Below the pieces are notes generated by a model. It made no database searches. It was given only the letters and a program-made list of their open reading frames with translations, and was not told where the DNA came from. 37,897 nt of DNA from JBMONI01 sp049324575 (GTDB lineage Bacteria; Omnitrophota; Omnitrophia; Omnitrophales; Aquincolibacteriaceae), in contig JBMONI010000031.1 in assembly GCA_049324575.1 (NCBI GenBank), positions 1-37,897 on the forward strand. The letters run 5' to 3'. Both the position numbers and the translations under genes were made by a program. How positions within the stretch are numbered: the first letter of the stretch is position 1; every line of letters begins with the position of its first letter. Positions 1-6,715 of the stretch are shown one piece after another.

Positions 1-925
1 TAATAAGCTTTTCTCCGTCGATCCCTTCAGGAACACAAGCCGCTGTCAAAGTGGAAGAAGGCGCTTTGGAAAAGAGCTTAAGCCCCATCTTTTGCAGCGT
101 TTCACGGGTAAAACGCCCGTTCTCCGCACACCGCTTGAAAACATTTTCGAGCCCTTCGGTTTCGATCATCTCGAGGGATTTTTCAAGCGCAATGACCAGT
201 CCGACTGCCGGAGTGAACGGCGTATCCCAGTCGGTCAATCCTTTTTCATAGGCCTTGATATTCCAATAGAACCGCGGCAGATCCGCGCTATCCATTCTTT
301 TGCGCGCTTTGGCACTCACGCTCAAAAACGCAAGCCCTGGCGGAAGCATCAGCGCTTTTTGGGAACCCGCCGCAACGAGATCGACCGACCAAGCATCGGT
401 CTCGAGACGGTCAGCGGCGATCCCGGAGACCGCATCGACTAGAAGAAGCGCCTCGGTCTTCGCAACGATCTTCCCGATCGATTGGATATCATGCAGAACA
501 CCGGTCGAGGTTTCGCAAAGCTCCACGCAAATAGACCTTAACCGGGGGTTCTTTTCAAGCGCCGCCTGGACATCTTGCGGTTTGACAGCTTCTCCGTAAG
601 GAACTTTTAAAACGGTCGGCTTAAGCCGGTACGCGTTCGCGATATCCGTCCATCGTTCACCGAACTTACCCGCATCCACGACCAGGATCTCATCCCCCAC
701 GGAATGCGTATTCGCGACCGCGGCTTCCATGGCCAGAGTTCCCGAGCCCGAGAACGTATAAACGGGATTTTGGGTCAGAAAAATCTTTTTCAATTTTTCA
801 CTCACCCGCTGAAAGATCTTCCGATACTGCGGCGTGCGATGATGGATGATCGGCTGCGCCAGGACTTCACGGACCGCTTCTGGAACGGGCGTAGGACCAG
901 GCGTTAAAAGTATATTCCTCGTCAT
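1..925 (-). CDS. Class V aminotransferase (alanine-glyoxylate / serine-pyruvate type), C-terminus cut by window edge
   Basis: This is a PLP-dependent class V aminotransferase, probably moving the amino group of serine or alanine onto glyoxylate or pyruvate in the cytoplasm; the exact substrate cannot be read. The translation opens with the family-typical LLTPGPTPVP segment (about residues 6-15), an HHRTPQY segment (28-34), FSGSGTLAMEA (58-68), the PLP-ring aspartate in LLVDAVSG (D164) and the Schiff-base lysine in AAGSQKALMLPPG (K190). 308 residues are visible; the family is usually about 360-390, so the last 50-80 lie off the left edge. The ATG at 925 has an AAGGAG site nine bases upstream and overlaps the clpP stop as ATGA, so it is probably translationally coupled to clpP. 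Confidence 0.9.
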   Translation of the reverse strand, partial: MTRNILLTPGPTPVPEAVREVLAQPIIHHRTPQYRKIFQRVSEKLKKIFLTQNPVYTFSGSGTLAMEAAVANTHSVGDEILVVDAGKFGERWTDIANAYRLKPTVLKVPYGEAVKPQDVQAALEKNPRLRSICVELCETSTGVLHDIQSIGKIVAKTEALLLVDAVSGIAADRLETDAWSVDLVAAGSQKALMLPPGLAFLSVSAKARKRMDSADLPRFYWNIKAYEKGLTDWDTPFTPAVGLVIALEKSLEMIETEGLENVFKRCAENGRFTRETLQKMGLKLFSKAPSSTLTAACVPEGIDGEKLI

Positions 926-1536
926 GCTTTCTTCTCCTTCAGATCCGGACGAGTGGTGATCACTTCATCCACGATCCCGTAATTTTTAGCTTCTTCGGCT
1001 GACATGAAATAATCACGGTCCGTGTCTTTTTCGATCCGCTCCACCGGTTGTCCGGTATGTTTCGCAAGGATCTCGTTGAGTTGCTGCTTCAATTTCAGGA
1101 TCTCGGTCGCCTGGATATGGATATCCGAAGCCGTCCCCTGGGTTCCTCCCCAGGGCTGATGGATCATGACCCGCGCATGAGGAAGGGAAAAGCGCTTCCC
1201 TTTCGTTCCCGCGCTCAGAAGAAGCGCACCCATGCTGGCCGCTTGCCCGATGCAATAGGTCGAGACATCACATTTGACAAAACGCATTGTGTCATAAATC
1301 GCCAGGCCGGCCGTCACCGAACCGCCCGGAGAATTGATGTAGACATTGATGTCTTTCTCGGAGTCTTCCATCTGCAGAAAGAGGATCTGCGCAATGATGA
1401 GATTGGCGATCGTATCATCGATCGGAGTCCCGACAAAAACAATCCGGTCCTTCAACAGACGCGAATAGATATCATAAGCTCTTTCCCCCTTACCACTTTG
1501 CTCGATAACCATCGGAACTAAATATCCATTGCTCAT
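922..1536 (-). CDS. clpP: ATP-dependent Clp protease proteolytic subunit ClpP
   Basis: ClpP is the serine peptidase core that degrades proteins fed by ClpX/ClpA-type unfoldases in the cytoplasm. At 204 aa it has normal length. The catalytic triad is readable: Ser101 in GQAASMGA, His126 in MIHQPWGG and Asp175 in DTDRD; the INSPGGSV segment (67-74) lines the oxyanion region. The start has a near-perfect AAAGGAGG site. It lies 19 bases downstream of tig, the common tig-clpP pairing, but clpX does not follow: an aminotransferase overlaps its stop instead, so the partner ATPase must be encoded elsewhere. Confidence 0.98.
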   Translation of the reverse strand: MSNGYLVPMVIEQSGKGERAYDIYSRLLKDRIVFVGTPIDDTIANLIIAQILFLQMEDSEKDINVYINSPGGSVTAGLAIYDTMRFVKCDVSTYCIGQAASMGALLLSAGTKGKRFSLPHARVMIHQPWGGTQGTASDIHIQATEILKLKQQLNEILAKHTGQPVERIEKDTDRDYFMSAEEAKNYGIVDEVITTRPDLKEKKA

Positions 1537-1555
1537 ATCATCCTCCTTTGAACGG

Positions 1556-2836
1556 CTATTTCAGTTTAGCGTTCATTTTGATGAATTCAACAGCGCGTTC
1601 ACTGCGGATCTGCTCTTTCAGGGACTCTTTGGCCTGCTCATGCTCCTCATAATATTGTCGGACCTTATCCACAGGCTGGCGGATCCGGTCGGCCATTTCC
1701 TGATATTTCTTCGCCAGATCGGATTCTTCAGCGCGCAGATTCTCGGTTTGGGCGATCTCATCGAGTAGAAAGGCCAGATGGACCTGCTTCCGGGCTTCTA
1801 CTTCAAGGGATTTCATCAGTTCCGGTTTTTGTTTCTCGAATTCCGTTTCTGGCATCCCTCGGCGCATGGATTGGTTCCGGGTTTGTTCAAGAAGAAATTC
1901 GATCCGTTGGGCAACAACCCCTCGGGGAAGGTCTATCTTGTTATGCTTGCACAGCTCGTCTAAGAGCGCGTTCTCAAAAACCGCTTCCGTTTCACGGTCA
2001 CCGGCTTGTTGAAGATCCTTCCGCGTTTTGTCAATAAGCTCATCCAGACTTTTGAAATTTCCCGCATCTTTGGCCAATTCATCATCCAACGCTGGAAGAT
2101 CCTTGGTCTTGATCTCCTTGACCGTGATCGAGAAATCCGCCGTTTTGCCGGCCAGATCTTCCCGCGCAAAATCCGACGGAAAGGAAGCCTGGATCTGGCG
2201 AGTCTCTCCGGCCTGCATCCCAAGGATTCCTTCGACGAATCCCTTCAGGAAATGATCAGGCCGCATTTCGAGCCAATCGCTTTCCCGTTTATCGATCTCT
2301 TTTTGATCGACCCGGCACACATAATCGGCGATCACATGATCCCCAAGCTGAACCCCGCGTCCTTCCGCGGCCCGGTATTTGGCAAAGGATTCCTGAACGC
2401 CTTTTAATTGCCGCTGAACATCTTCTTCTTTGACTTCGGCTTTCACCTTCTTGGCGGAAAGGCCTTTAACACGGGAAAGCTTGATCTTAGGACGGATTTC
2501 AATGACCGCTTTATACGTCAATTTTTTCTTTTCTTTGAAATCCACATCCTGGATCACAGGCTGGGTCAAGGGATCCAGGGCCGCCTGTTGGAGCGCTTCG
2601 CGGAAGGATTCCTGGATCAAATGTTTGAGGACATGGTCATGAGCCTCCCGCTGATAATGCATCTCAAGGACATCGCGAGGAGCCCGCCCGGGCCGGAATC
2701 CAGGAATCTTGGCTTGAGGAGCGATGGTCTGATAGAAATGGTCGAACTCATTTCGAATCTCTTCTTCCCCGACTTCCACCGCAAGAATCTTTTCGCAGGC
2801 CTTGCCGTCCTTGACCTGGACTTTAAAACGTTCCAA
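1556..2836 (-). CDS. tig: Trigger factor (ribosome-associated chaperone / peptidyl-prolyl isomerase)
   Basis: Trigger factor binds ribosomal protein L23 at the exit tunnel and shields nascent chains. The ribosome-binding signature GFRPGRAP is present in the N-terminal domain, followed by an FKBP-type PPIase region (roughly residues 150-240) and a long helical, charged C-terminal domain. About 426 aa from the chosen start, close to the usual 430. Start choice: TTG at 2836 has GGAGG five bases upstream and gives a normal-looking N-terminus (ERFKVQVKDGK); in-frame ATG 2854 and GTG 2863 lack a Shine-Dalgarno sequence and add a non-conserved tail. It lies just downstream of tRNA-Gly with no terminator visible between. 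Confidence 0.95.
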   Translation of the reverse strand: MERFKVQVKDGKACEKILAVEVGEEEIRNEFDHFYQTIAPQAKIPGFRPGRAPRDVLEMHYQREAHDHVLKHLIQESFREALQQAALDPLTQPVIQDVDFKEKKKLTYKAVIEIRPKIKLSRVKGLSAKKVKAEVKEEDVQRQLKGVQESFAKYRAAEGRGVQLGDHVIADYVCRVDQKEIDKRESDWLEMRPDHFLKGFVEGILGMQAGETRQIQASFPSDFAREDLAGKTADFSITVKEIKTKDLPALDDELAKDAGNFKSLDELIDKTRKDLQQAGDRETEAVFENALLDELCKHNKIDLPRGVVAQRIEFLLEQTRNQSMRRGMPETEFEKQKPELMKSLEVEARKQVHLAFLLDEIAQTENLRAEESDLAKKYQEMADRIRQPVDKVRQYYEEHEQAKESLKEQIRSERAVEFIKMNAKLK

Positions 2837-2874
2837 TATCGCCTCCGGGCTCATGTTAATCACTGGCTGCTATT

Positions 2875-2948
2875 TGGAGCGAGTGGAGGGAATCGAACCC
2901 TCGTAGCTGCCTTGGCAAGGCAGTGCATTACCACTATGCTACACTCGC
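2875..2948 (-). tRNA. tRNA-Gly (anticodon GCC)
   Basis: A full cloverleaf can be folded: acceptor GCGAGTG paired with CACTCGC, anticodon stem CTGCC/GGCAG around loop TTGCCAA (anticodon GCC), and T-arm with GTTCGATTC. The discriminator is T, as usual for tRNA-Gly, and CCA is encoded at 2875-2877. It is the only tRNA in this window with an encoded CCA. A near-consensus promoter lies upstream, and tig starts 38 bases beyond the 3' end. Confidence 0.97.
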
Positions 2949-2975
2949 ATTATTTTTCGGGTGATAAAAATGGGT

Positions 2976-3004
2976 ATTGTAGAGAATGGGTCCTGGTTTG
3001 TCAA
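2976..3004 (-). promoter_or_regulatory. Sigma-70-type promoter for tRNA-Gly (and probably tig-clpP)
   Basis: Minus strand reads TTGACA (3004-2999), 17-base spacer, TACAAT (2981-2976). This is a consensus -35 and a one-mismatch -10 at optimal spacing. Predicted start near 2969, about 20 bases before the mature tRNA-Gly 5' end. No other promoter of this quality is seen before tig, so it may drive the whole tRNA-Gly/tig/clpP/aminotransferase unit. Confidence 0.75.
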
Positions 3005-3035
3005 CGAAGCCTATCTGTCTGCGGCGAAACGAGTT

Positions 3036-3071
3036 AAAAAGACAAAAACATCGCTCTTCCGCTCGCGGAAA
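3036..3071 (-). terminator. Possible rho-independent terminator after tRNA-Lys/tRNA-Leu
   Basis: On the minus strand TTTCCG-CGAG-CGGAAG forms a six-pair hairpin with a four-base loop (3071-3056), followed after about eight bases by a T-rich stretch (T5 GTC T5). It lies downstream of tRNA-Leu and just before the tRNA-Gly promoter, the expected place for a terminator. The gap between stem and T-tract makes it imperfect. Confidence 0.45.
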
Positions 3072-3107
3072 CGGTCAAGGCTGCGGGCAAGGGATCAGAG
3101 AGAACCA

Positions 3108-3189
3108 TGCGGTCGGAGGGACTTGAACCCCCACACCTTGCGGTACAGGATCCTAAGTCCTGCGCGTCTGCCAATTCCGCCACGACCGC
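3108..3189 (-). tRNA. tRNA-Leu (anticodon TAG)
   Basis: Class II tRNA of 82 bases. Acceptor GCGGTCG/CGACCGC, anticodon stem CAGGA/TCCTG around CTTAGGA (anticodon TAG), a variable arm (TACCGCAAGGTGT) as expected for Leu, T-arm with GGTTCAAGTCC, discriminator A. No CCA is encoded. It sits 40 bases downstream of tRNA-Lys and is probably processed from the same transcript. Confidence 0.96.
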
Positions 3190-3229
3190 ACAAAACTGTC
3201 CCGCCCGGAATCCCGGCTAAGAAATCCGA

Positions 3230-3303
3230 TGCGCCCTGAAGGATTCGAACCTTCGACCCACTGATTAAGAGTCAGTTGCTCTACCAGACTGAGCTAAGGG
3301 CGC
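3230..3303 (-). tRNA. tRNA-Lys (anticodon CTT)
   Basis: 74-base cloverleaf: acceptor GCGCCCT/AGGGCGC, D-arm AGCTCAGTCTGGTAGAGC, anticodon stem ACTGA/TCAGT with loop CTCTTAA (anticodon CTT), T-arm GGTTCGAATCC, discriminator A, no encoded CCA. First gene of a two-tRNA unit with tRNA-Leu. Confidence 0.97.
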
Positions 3304-3321
3304 AGGAACAAAGGATGCGGG

Positions 3322-3350
3322 ATTCTACTGAATGTCCGTCAAAATAACAA
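3322..3350 (-). promoter_or_regulatory. Promoter for tRNA-Lys/tRNA-Leu
   Basis: Minus strand TTGTTA (3350-3345), 17-base spacer, TAGAAT (3327-3322). Predicted start near 3315, about 12 bases before the tRNA-Lys 5' end. An alternative -35 (TTGACG) is too close to the -10 to be used. Confidence 0.55.
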
Positions 3351-3417
3351 GGGAGGAAGCGAAACACCCTTCCGAAGCATCTCCGATCGACCTCGGTCTT
3401 TTCTCGCCTCGGCTCGC

Positions 3418-4284
3418 TCAGAACTCTGCGATCTCAAAGACCGGCTTCATGATCTCATCATAGTTTTCCGGATCGGTCCGCAGGGTCTTGCCCGTCAGAT
3501 CTAAACCCTGAAATCCGGCTGCCAGATGCGCATAGCGCTCCTGGGTAATAGGCCGAGCCTGATAGTAGTCGTAGAAATAAGGTGTGATCTTTTTCTCTGC
3601 TCGTAAAAATTTTCCGATCACATCCATCACGGCCTGCGGGTCGTACCCCGCGGAAAGCAGATATTCGAAGGCTGCGTCATCCGCCGCACGTAACCGCTCT
3701 TCCGGCGTCTTGACCCCCTGCTCCAGCGAAGCGTTCAGCATCATCAACCCGAGCATGGCCAGAGCTCCGAAAGAACCGAAAGCCGGCGCGACGGAACTGC
3801 CTGCGCGCGTAAGCTCTTCGACGTTCTTTTTAAAATGAGAGAATCTCGGATCCTGATACTGCAATTGTCCAATCTCATGGGCAAGGACGGCCGCGAGCTC
3901 CGCCTCGCTATCAAGAAACGCCAGCATCCCGGTCGTGAGATAGATAAAACCGCCGGGAGCGGAGGTCGCGTAGATCTTTTCATTGTAAAGGATCGTGAAT
4001 TGGTAGGGAAGTTCCTTACGCGAAACCCGCGACAAGAGGGAGCGGCCGATCTTTTCAACGTACTGGACGACTTCCGGCTTGGTATAGACCTGGAAACCGG
4101 TAATGATCTGCGAATGGATCTCTTGACCAACGGCAATCTCATCGGCAACAGAAGCGCTCACTTTCGGCGCTGCCTCGGCGCCTCCCCCGAATGAGGTCCT
4201 GGCGCCACGGTCCGAGGCGCATGCCGTAAGCAGAAAAAACAAAGAGCCCCAGACACAAACCGGTGAAAAACGTTGAAGGATCAT
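3418..4284 (-). CDS. M48 peptidase-like lipoprotein with degenerate zinc site
   Basis: The fold matches M48 metallopeptidases (LoiP/BepA-like): TSAPGGFIYLTTGML (about 107-121), a region around AVLAHEIGQLQ, AGYDP and a C-terminal ITQERYAHL segment. A lipoprotein signal with lipobox LTAC (Cys22) predicts lipid anchoring outside the inner membrane. The zinc motif is broken: the HExxH signature reads HEIGQ (H136, E137, Q140), and the downstream ExxxD ligand region reads RAADDAAFEYL, with alanine where the third-ligand glutamate is expected. It is probably a non-catalytic homologue acting as chaperone or binding protein, or a protein with altered metal chemistry. 288 aa. It lies 26 bases after tRNA-Arg. 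Confidence 0.85.
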   Translation of the reverse strand: MILQRFSPVCVWGSLFFLLTACASDRGARTSFGGGAEAAPKVSASVADEIAVGQEIHSQIITGFQVYTKPEVVQYVEKIGRSLLSRVSRKELPYQFTILYNEKIYATSAPGGFIYLTTGMLAFLDSEAELAAVLAHEIGQLQYQDPRFSHFKKNVEELTRAGSSVAPAFGSFGALAMLGLMMLNASLEQGVKTPEERLRAADDAAFEYLLSAGYDPQAVMDVIGKFLRAEKKITPYFYDYYQARPITQERYAHLAAGFQGLDLTGKTLRTDPENYDEIMKPVFEIAEF

Positions 4285-4310
4285 GGGTTTTCCGATCCGT
4301 CCTAAAAAAA

Positions 4311-4384
4311 CGCGCCCGGCAGGGATCGAACCTGCAACCTAGTGGTTCGAAGCCACTCACTCTATCCAATTGAGCTACGGGCGC
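4311..4384 (-). tRNA. tRNA-Arg (anticodon TCG)
   Basis: 74-base cloverleaf: acceptor GCGCCCG/CGGGCGC, D-arm AGCTCAATTGGATAGAGT, anticodon stem AGTGG/CCACT with loop CTTCGAA (anticodon TCG), T-arm GGTTCGATCCC, discriminator G. No CCA is encoded; a run of seven T follows the 3' end directly. Its first ten bases are also the last three codons of the ROK kinase gene, including the stop TAG. No separate promoter could be assigned, so it is probably released from the kinase transcript or started inside that gene. Confidence 0.96.
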
Positions 4385-5340
4385 ATAAAAACAAGAGCCA
4401 TTGCCCCTAAATTGCCGACATGATGTCGCAGAGACGTTTTCACGACCTTGACCGAACGAAAAGCCTCAGGCCAAGAGTGGGCTTTCAGGCTTTTCATCAT
4501 TTCGCGCTCAAAAATCGAGGGCGCCGACTTCCAGACCCCTCCGCCTAAAATGACCATTTCCGGGTTAAGGATATTCAGGATATTCCCGAGACCGATCCCG
4601 AGATAATATCCCGCACGCCGAAAAGCTTGTTGCGCGAGCTCATCTCCTCGCAAGGCTAATTCTCCGATCGTTCGCGCATTTAATGTCCCGCGCTTTTTTA
4701 GTTTTTTAAGCGCTTTCGATCCCTTGCCTTTTTTGATCTGCTTTTTAACATACTTTGCGATGGCCGTCCCGGAAGCATAAGCCTCCAGGCAGCCCTTTTC
4801 TCCCATCGCCCAAGGCTCCCCGCCCGCTTCGATCGTCATATGACCGATCTCGCCCGCAACGAAGCTCTTCCCTTCCAGAAGCTTTCCTTCCGTAAAGATA
4901 CCGCCTCCGATCCCCGTGCTCACGGTCACATAAACAAAATGACGGCATTTGCGCGCTCTCCCGAAAACTTTTTCGCCGACCGCGGCCGCATTAGCATCGT
5001 TCGCCAAAAAAACAGGAAGGCGCATGGCGCGGGATAAAATGGAGCGGAGCGAAAGGCCTTTCCAACCGCGGAGGTGCGGAGAATTCGGGACCTTCCCCGT
5101 CCTGGAATCAACAGGTCCGGGAAGGCACACCCCGATCCCCTGGATTTGACGGCGCGGAACCGAGGACTTGCGGAGAAGGTCTTCAAGGCAAGCGAGCATC
5201 GCCTGCAGGCAGGCGCGGGTCTTCGAAAGGGTCCGGGTAGGGATCTCTGCGCGCGTCAAGATCTGCCCCCGTTCGTTCCCGAGCGCGATCGAAATCTTGG
5301 TGCCCCCGATATCAATACCGATAGCGTATTTTGAGGTCAT
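4375..5340 (-). CDS. ROK-family sugar kinase (glucokinase-like), zinc motif degraded
   Basis: ATP-dependent hexose kinase of the ROK family, most likely phosphorylating glucose or a related sugar in the cytoplasm; malQ about 1.4 kb away would supply glucose. Visible: phosphate-binding GIDIGGTK (about 8-15), catalytic Asp in FLANDANAAAVGE, TVSTGIGGGI, EIGHMTIE with the conserved His, and C-terminal MVILGGGV. The usual zinc motif CxCGxxGCxE is reduced to WAMGEKGCLE, losing two of three cysteines. 321 aa, normal length. The ATG at 5340 directly follows a hairpin and T-tract, with no free Shine-Dalgarno. The stop codon lies inside tRNA-Arg. Confidence 0.9.
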   Translation of the reverse strand: MTSKYAIGIDIGGTKISIALGNERGQILTRAEIPTRTLSKTRACLQAMLACLEDLLRKSSVPRRQIQGIGVCLPGPVDSRTGKVPNSPHLRGWKGLSLRSILSRAMRLPVFLANDANAAAVGEKVFGRARKCRHFVYVTVSTGIGGGIFTEGKLLEGKSFVAGEIGHMTIEAGGEPWAMGEKGCLEAYASGTAIAKYVKKQIKKGKGSKALKKLKKRGTLNARTIGELALRGDELAQQAFRRAGYYLGIGLGNILNILNPEMVILGGGVWKSAPSIFEREMMKSLKAHSWPEAFRSVKVVKTSLRHHVGNLGAMALVFMRP

Positions 5341-5376
5341 AAAAAAATCCCGTGACGCCCTGAGGCGGCCGGGATT
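5341..5376 (-). terminator. Rho-independent terminator or attenuator between tRNA-Phe and the ROK kinase
   Basis: On the minus strand AATCCCG (5376-5370) pairs with CGGGATT (5352-5346), with an inner GCC/GGC pairing in the loop, followed by T7 that runs straight into the kinase ATG. This is a textbook intrinsic terminator for tRNA-Phe, yet it occupies the position where the kinase ribosome-binding site should be (the only GGGA is in the 3' stem arm). It could be a plain terminator or a regulated attenuator. Confidence 0.75.
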
Positions 5377-5401
5377 GCTCCTTCAAAGATCCGTAAAAAA
5401 A

Positions 5402-5474
<73 letters not shown>

Positions 5475-5520
5475 TTGAATGAACTCCAAAAATCGAGTCT
5501 GGAAAGCTTGAGAACGCGCA

Positions 5521-5549
5521 ATATTACCCGCCCGCCGCACAGGTGTCAA
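5521..5549 (-). promoter_or_regulatory. Promoter for tRNA-Phe overlapping the preceding stop codon
   Basis: Minus strand TTGACA (5549-5544), 17-base G+C-rich spacer, TAATAT (5526-5521). The -35 is consensus. The TGA stop of the upstream DoxX-like gene (5548-5546) is embedded in this -35 hexamer. Predicted start near 5514, giving a leader of about 40 bases before tRNA-Phe. Confidence 0.75.
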
Positions 5550-6022
5550 GGCGCCTGCTTCCGTGCCAACCGGCCGGAACCACACAACCACCTATCCAGC
5601 GTAAGCCAATGCTCCCGCATGCGAAAAAGCTGGAACCCCAACAAAACATTGATCGTATCGATCATCAGGATCTGCGGTACCGTGATCTTGAGGCCCGATT
5701 CACCGAAACAGCCGCAGCTGTCCGGCCATATCCCGAGGATCCAGCGGCTTAAAACCAGCACAAAAACAAACCCGAAGGAAAAACCCGTCAGAACAAGCGC
5801 GGAAAATCGCGTCAGGTAGCCGGTGATCAGGAAGACCCCCAAGACAACCTCAAGCCAGGGGAAAACGATCGTGATCGCGGGGACCAGTGCTTTCGGGAAA
5901 ACCGTATATTCATTGAGAAGATAACGGAAATTCTCGATCGGTTCGATCAATTTTGTAAATCCGGAATAAATGAAGATCCCCCCGATCATGGCCCGGACAA
6001 AAAACCAGAAAAAGCGGTTCAT
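5546..6022 (-). CDS. DoxX/MauE-type membrane protein with CGCFG motif
   Basis: A 158-aa integral membrane protein with about four hydrophobic spans (near residues 5-22, 42-66, 68-90 and 115-130). The N-terminal FVRAMIGGIFIYSGFTKLIEP segment is typical of DoxX/MauE proteins, and DSCGCFGE is the cysteine motif of MauE-like members. In such families the protein is thought to support thiol redox reactions outside the membrane, possibly recycling a partner thioredoxin. The partner is probably the DsbA-like protein encoded immediately upstream, whose stop overlaps this start as ATGA. An earlier in-frame start would only extend into the DsbA gene. Exact role not established. Confidence 0.8.
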   Translation of the reverse strand: MNRFFWFFVRAMIGGIFIYSGFTKLIEPIENFRYLLNEYTVFPKALVPAITIVFPWLEVVLGVFLITGYLTRFSALVLTGFSFGFVFVLVLSRWILGIWPDSCGCFGESGLKITVPQILMIDTINVLLGFQLFRMREHWLTLDRWLCGSGRLARKQAP

Positions 6023-6657
6023 GATCCCCTCTTGCGCAATTCCTCGATCAAGGGGATTCCCTTTTTTTCGAGTTCGATCGCTCCGACAAAACGCTCTTCC
6101 CCGATAAAAAAAGTCGGGGTCGCACGCACCGCATGCGCATTCCCTTCTTCCTTTTCTGCTTCGATCTTCGCGGTCACTTCCGGAGACGCGAGACAGGCAG
6201 CAAAGGCCTCCAGATCTAGTTGCATTTCTTTGGCATACTGAAGAAAAGTTTCCGCGGGTTTTAATGCAACCCCCCATACCGCCTGATCTTGATAAAGCCG
6301 GTCATGGAAGGGCCAGAATTGCCTCTGCTCCGCGGCGCATTCCGCCGCCTGGTGAGCGATCATGGAAATCGGATGTCCACGCAAAGGAAAATGCCTGAAG
6401 ACAAAAATGATATCCTTCGGATATTGGCTGAGGATTTTTTGAGCGGTCTGAGCGGCCGCGCGGCAAGCGGGACATTGGAAGTCACTGTACTCGACGATTG
6501 TGATCGGTGCTTCTATCCGACCTTTGGTCTTAAAATCCTGACGGAGCACCGGACTCGTCCTCTCCTGTTGAGACCGCGCCCATTGGACGGTCAGCACGAG
6601 AGAGCCCACCAAGAAAATCCCGGTCAGCAGATACCGCGTTATGATTTTTCGATCCAC
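6019..6657 (-). CDS. DsbA-family thiol:disulfide oxidoreductase, membrane-anchored
   Basis: Thioredoxin-fold protein with the redox motif CPAC (Cys62, Cys65) in DFQCPACR and the cis-proline loop in RATPTFFIG. The N-terminal hydrophobic stretch (about 9-26) has no clear cleavage site or lipobox and probably anchors the domain to the outer face of the inner membrane. Members of this group form or rearrange disulfides in exported proteins. 212 aa, normal for the family. The start is GTG at 6657 with GAGAGGG seven bases upstream. It overlaps the DoxX/MauE-type gene as ATGA, suggesting a two-protein redox pair. Confidence 0.9.
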   Translation of the reverse strand: MDRKIITRYLLTGIFLVGSLVLTVQWARSQQERTSPVLRQDFKTKGRIEAPITIVEYSDFQCPACRAAAQTAQKILSQYPKDIIFVFRHFPLRGHPISMIAHQAAECAAEQRQFWPFHDRLYQDQAVWGVALKPAETFLQYAKEMQLDLEAFAACLASPEVTAKIEAEKEEGNAHAVRATPTFFIGEERFVGAIELEKKGIPLIEELRKRGS

Positions 6658-6715
6658 AAGCTTGCCCTCTCGTTTTGCCGAAGGAGTTTACCACAGTCGG
6701 GACATGAATCGAACC

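Noticed and set aside
4285..4310. T7 run immediately after tRNA-Arg as a terminator
   Set aside because: The nearest stable hairpin is the tRNA T-arm, eight bases away, so it does not form a standard intrinsic terminator, although it could slow transcription.
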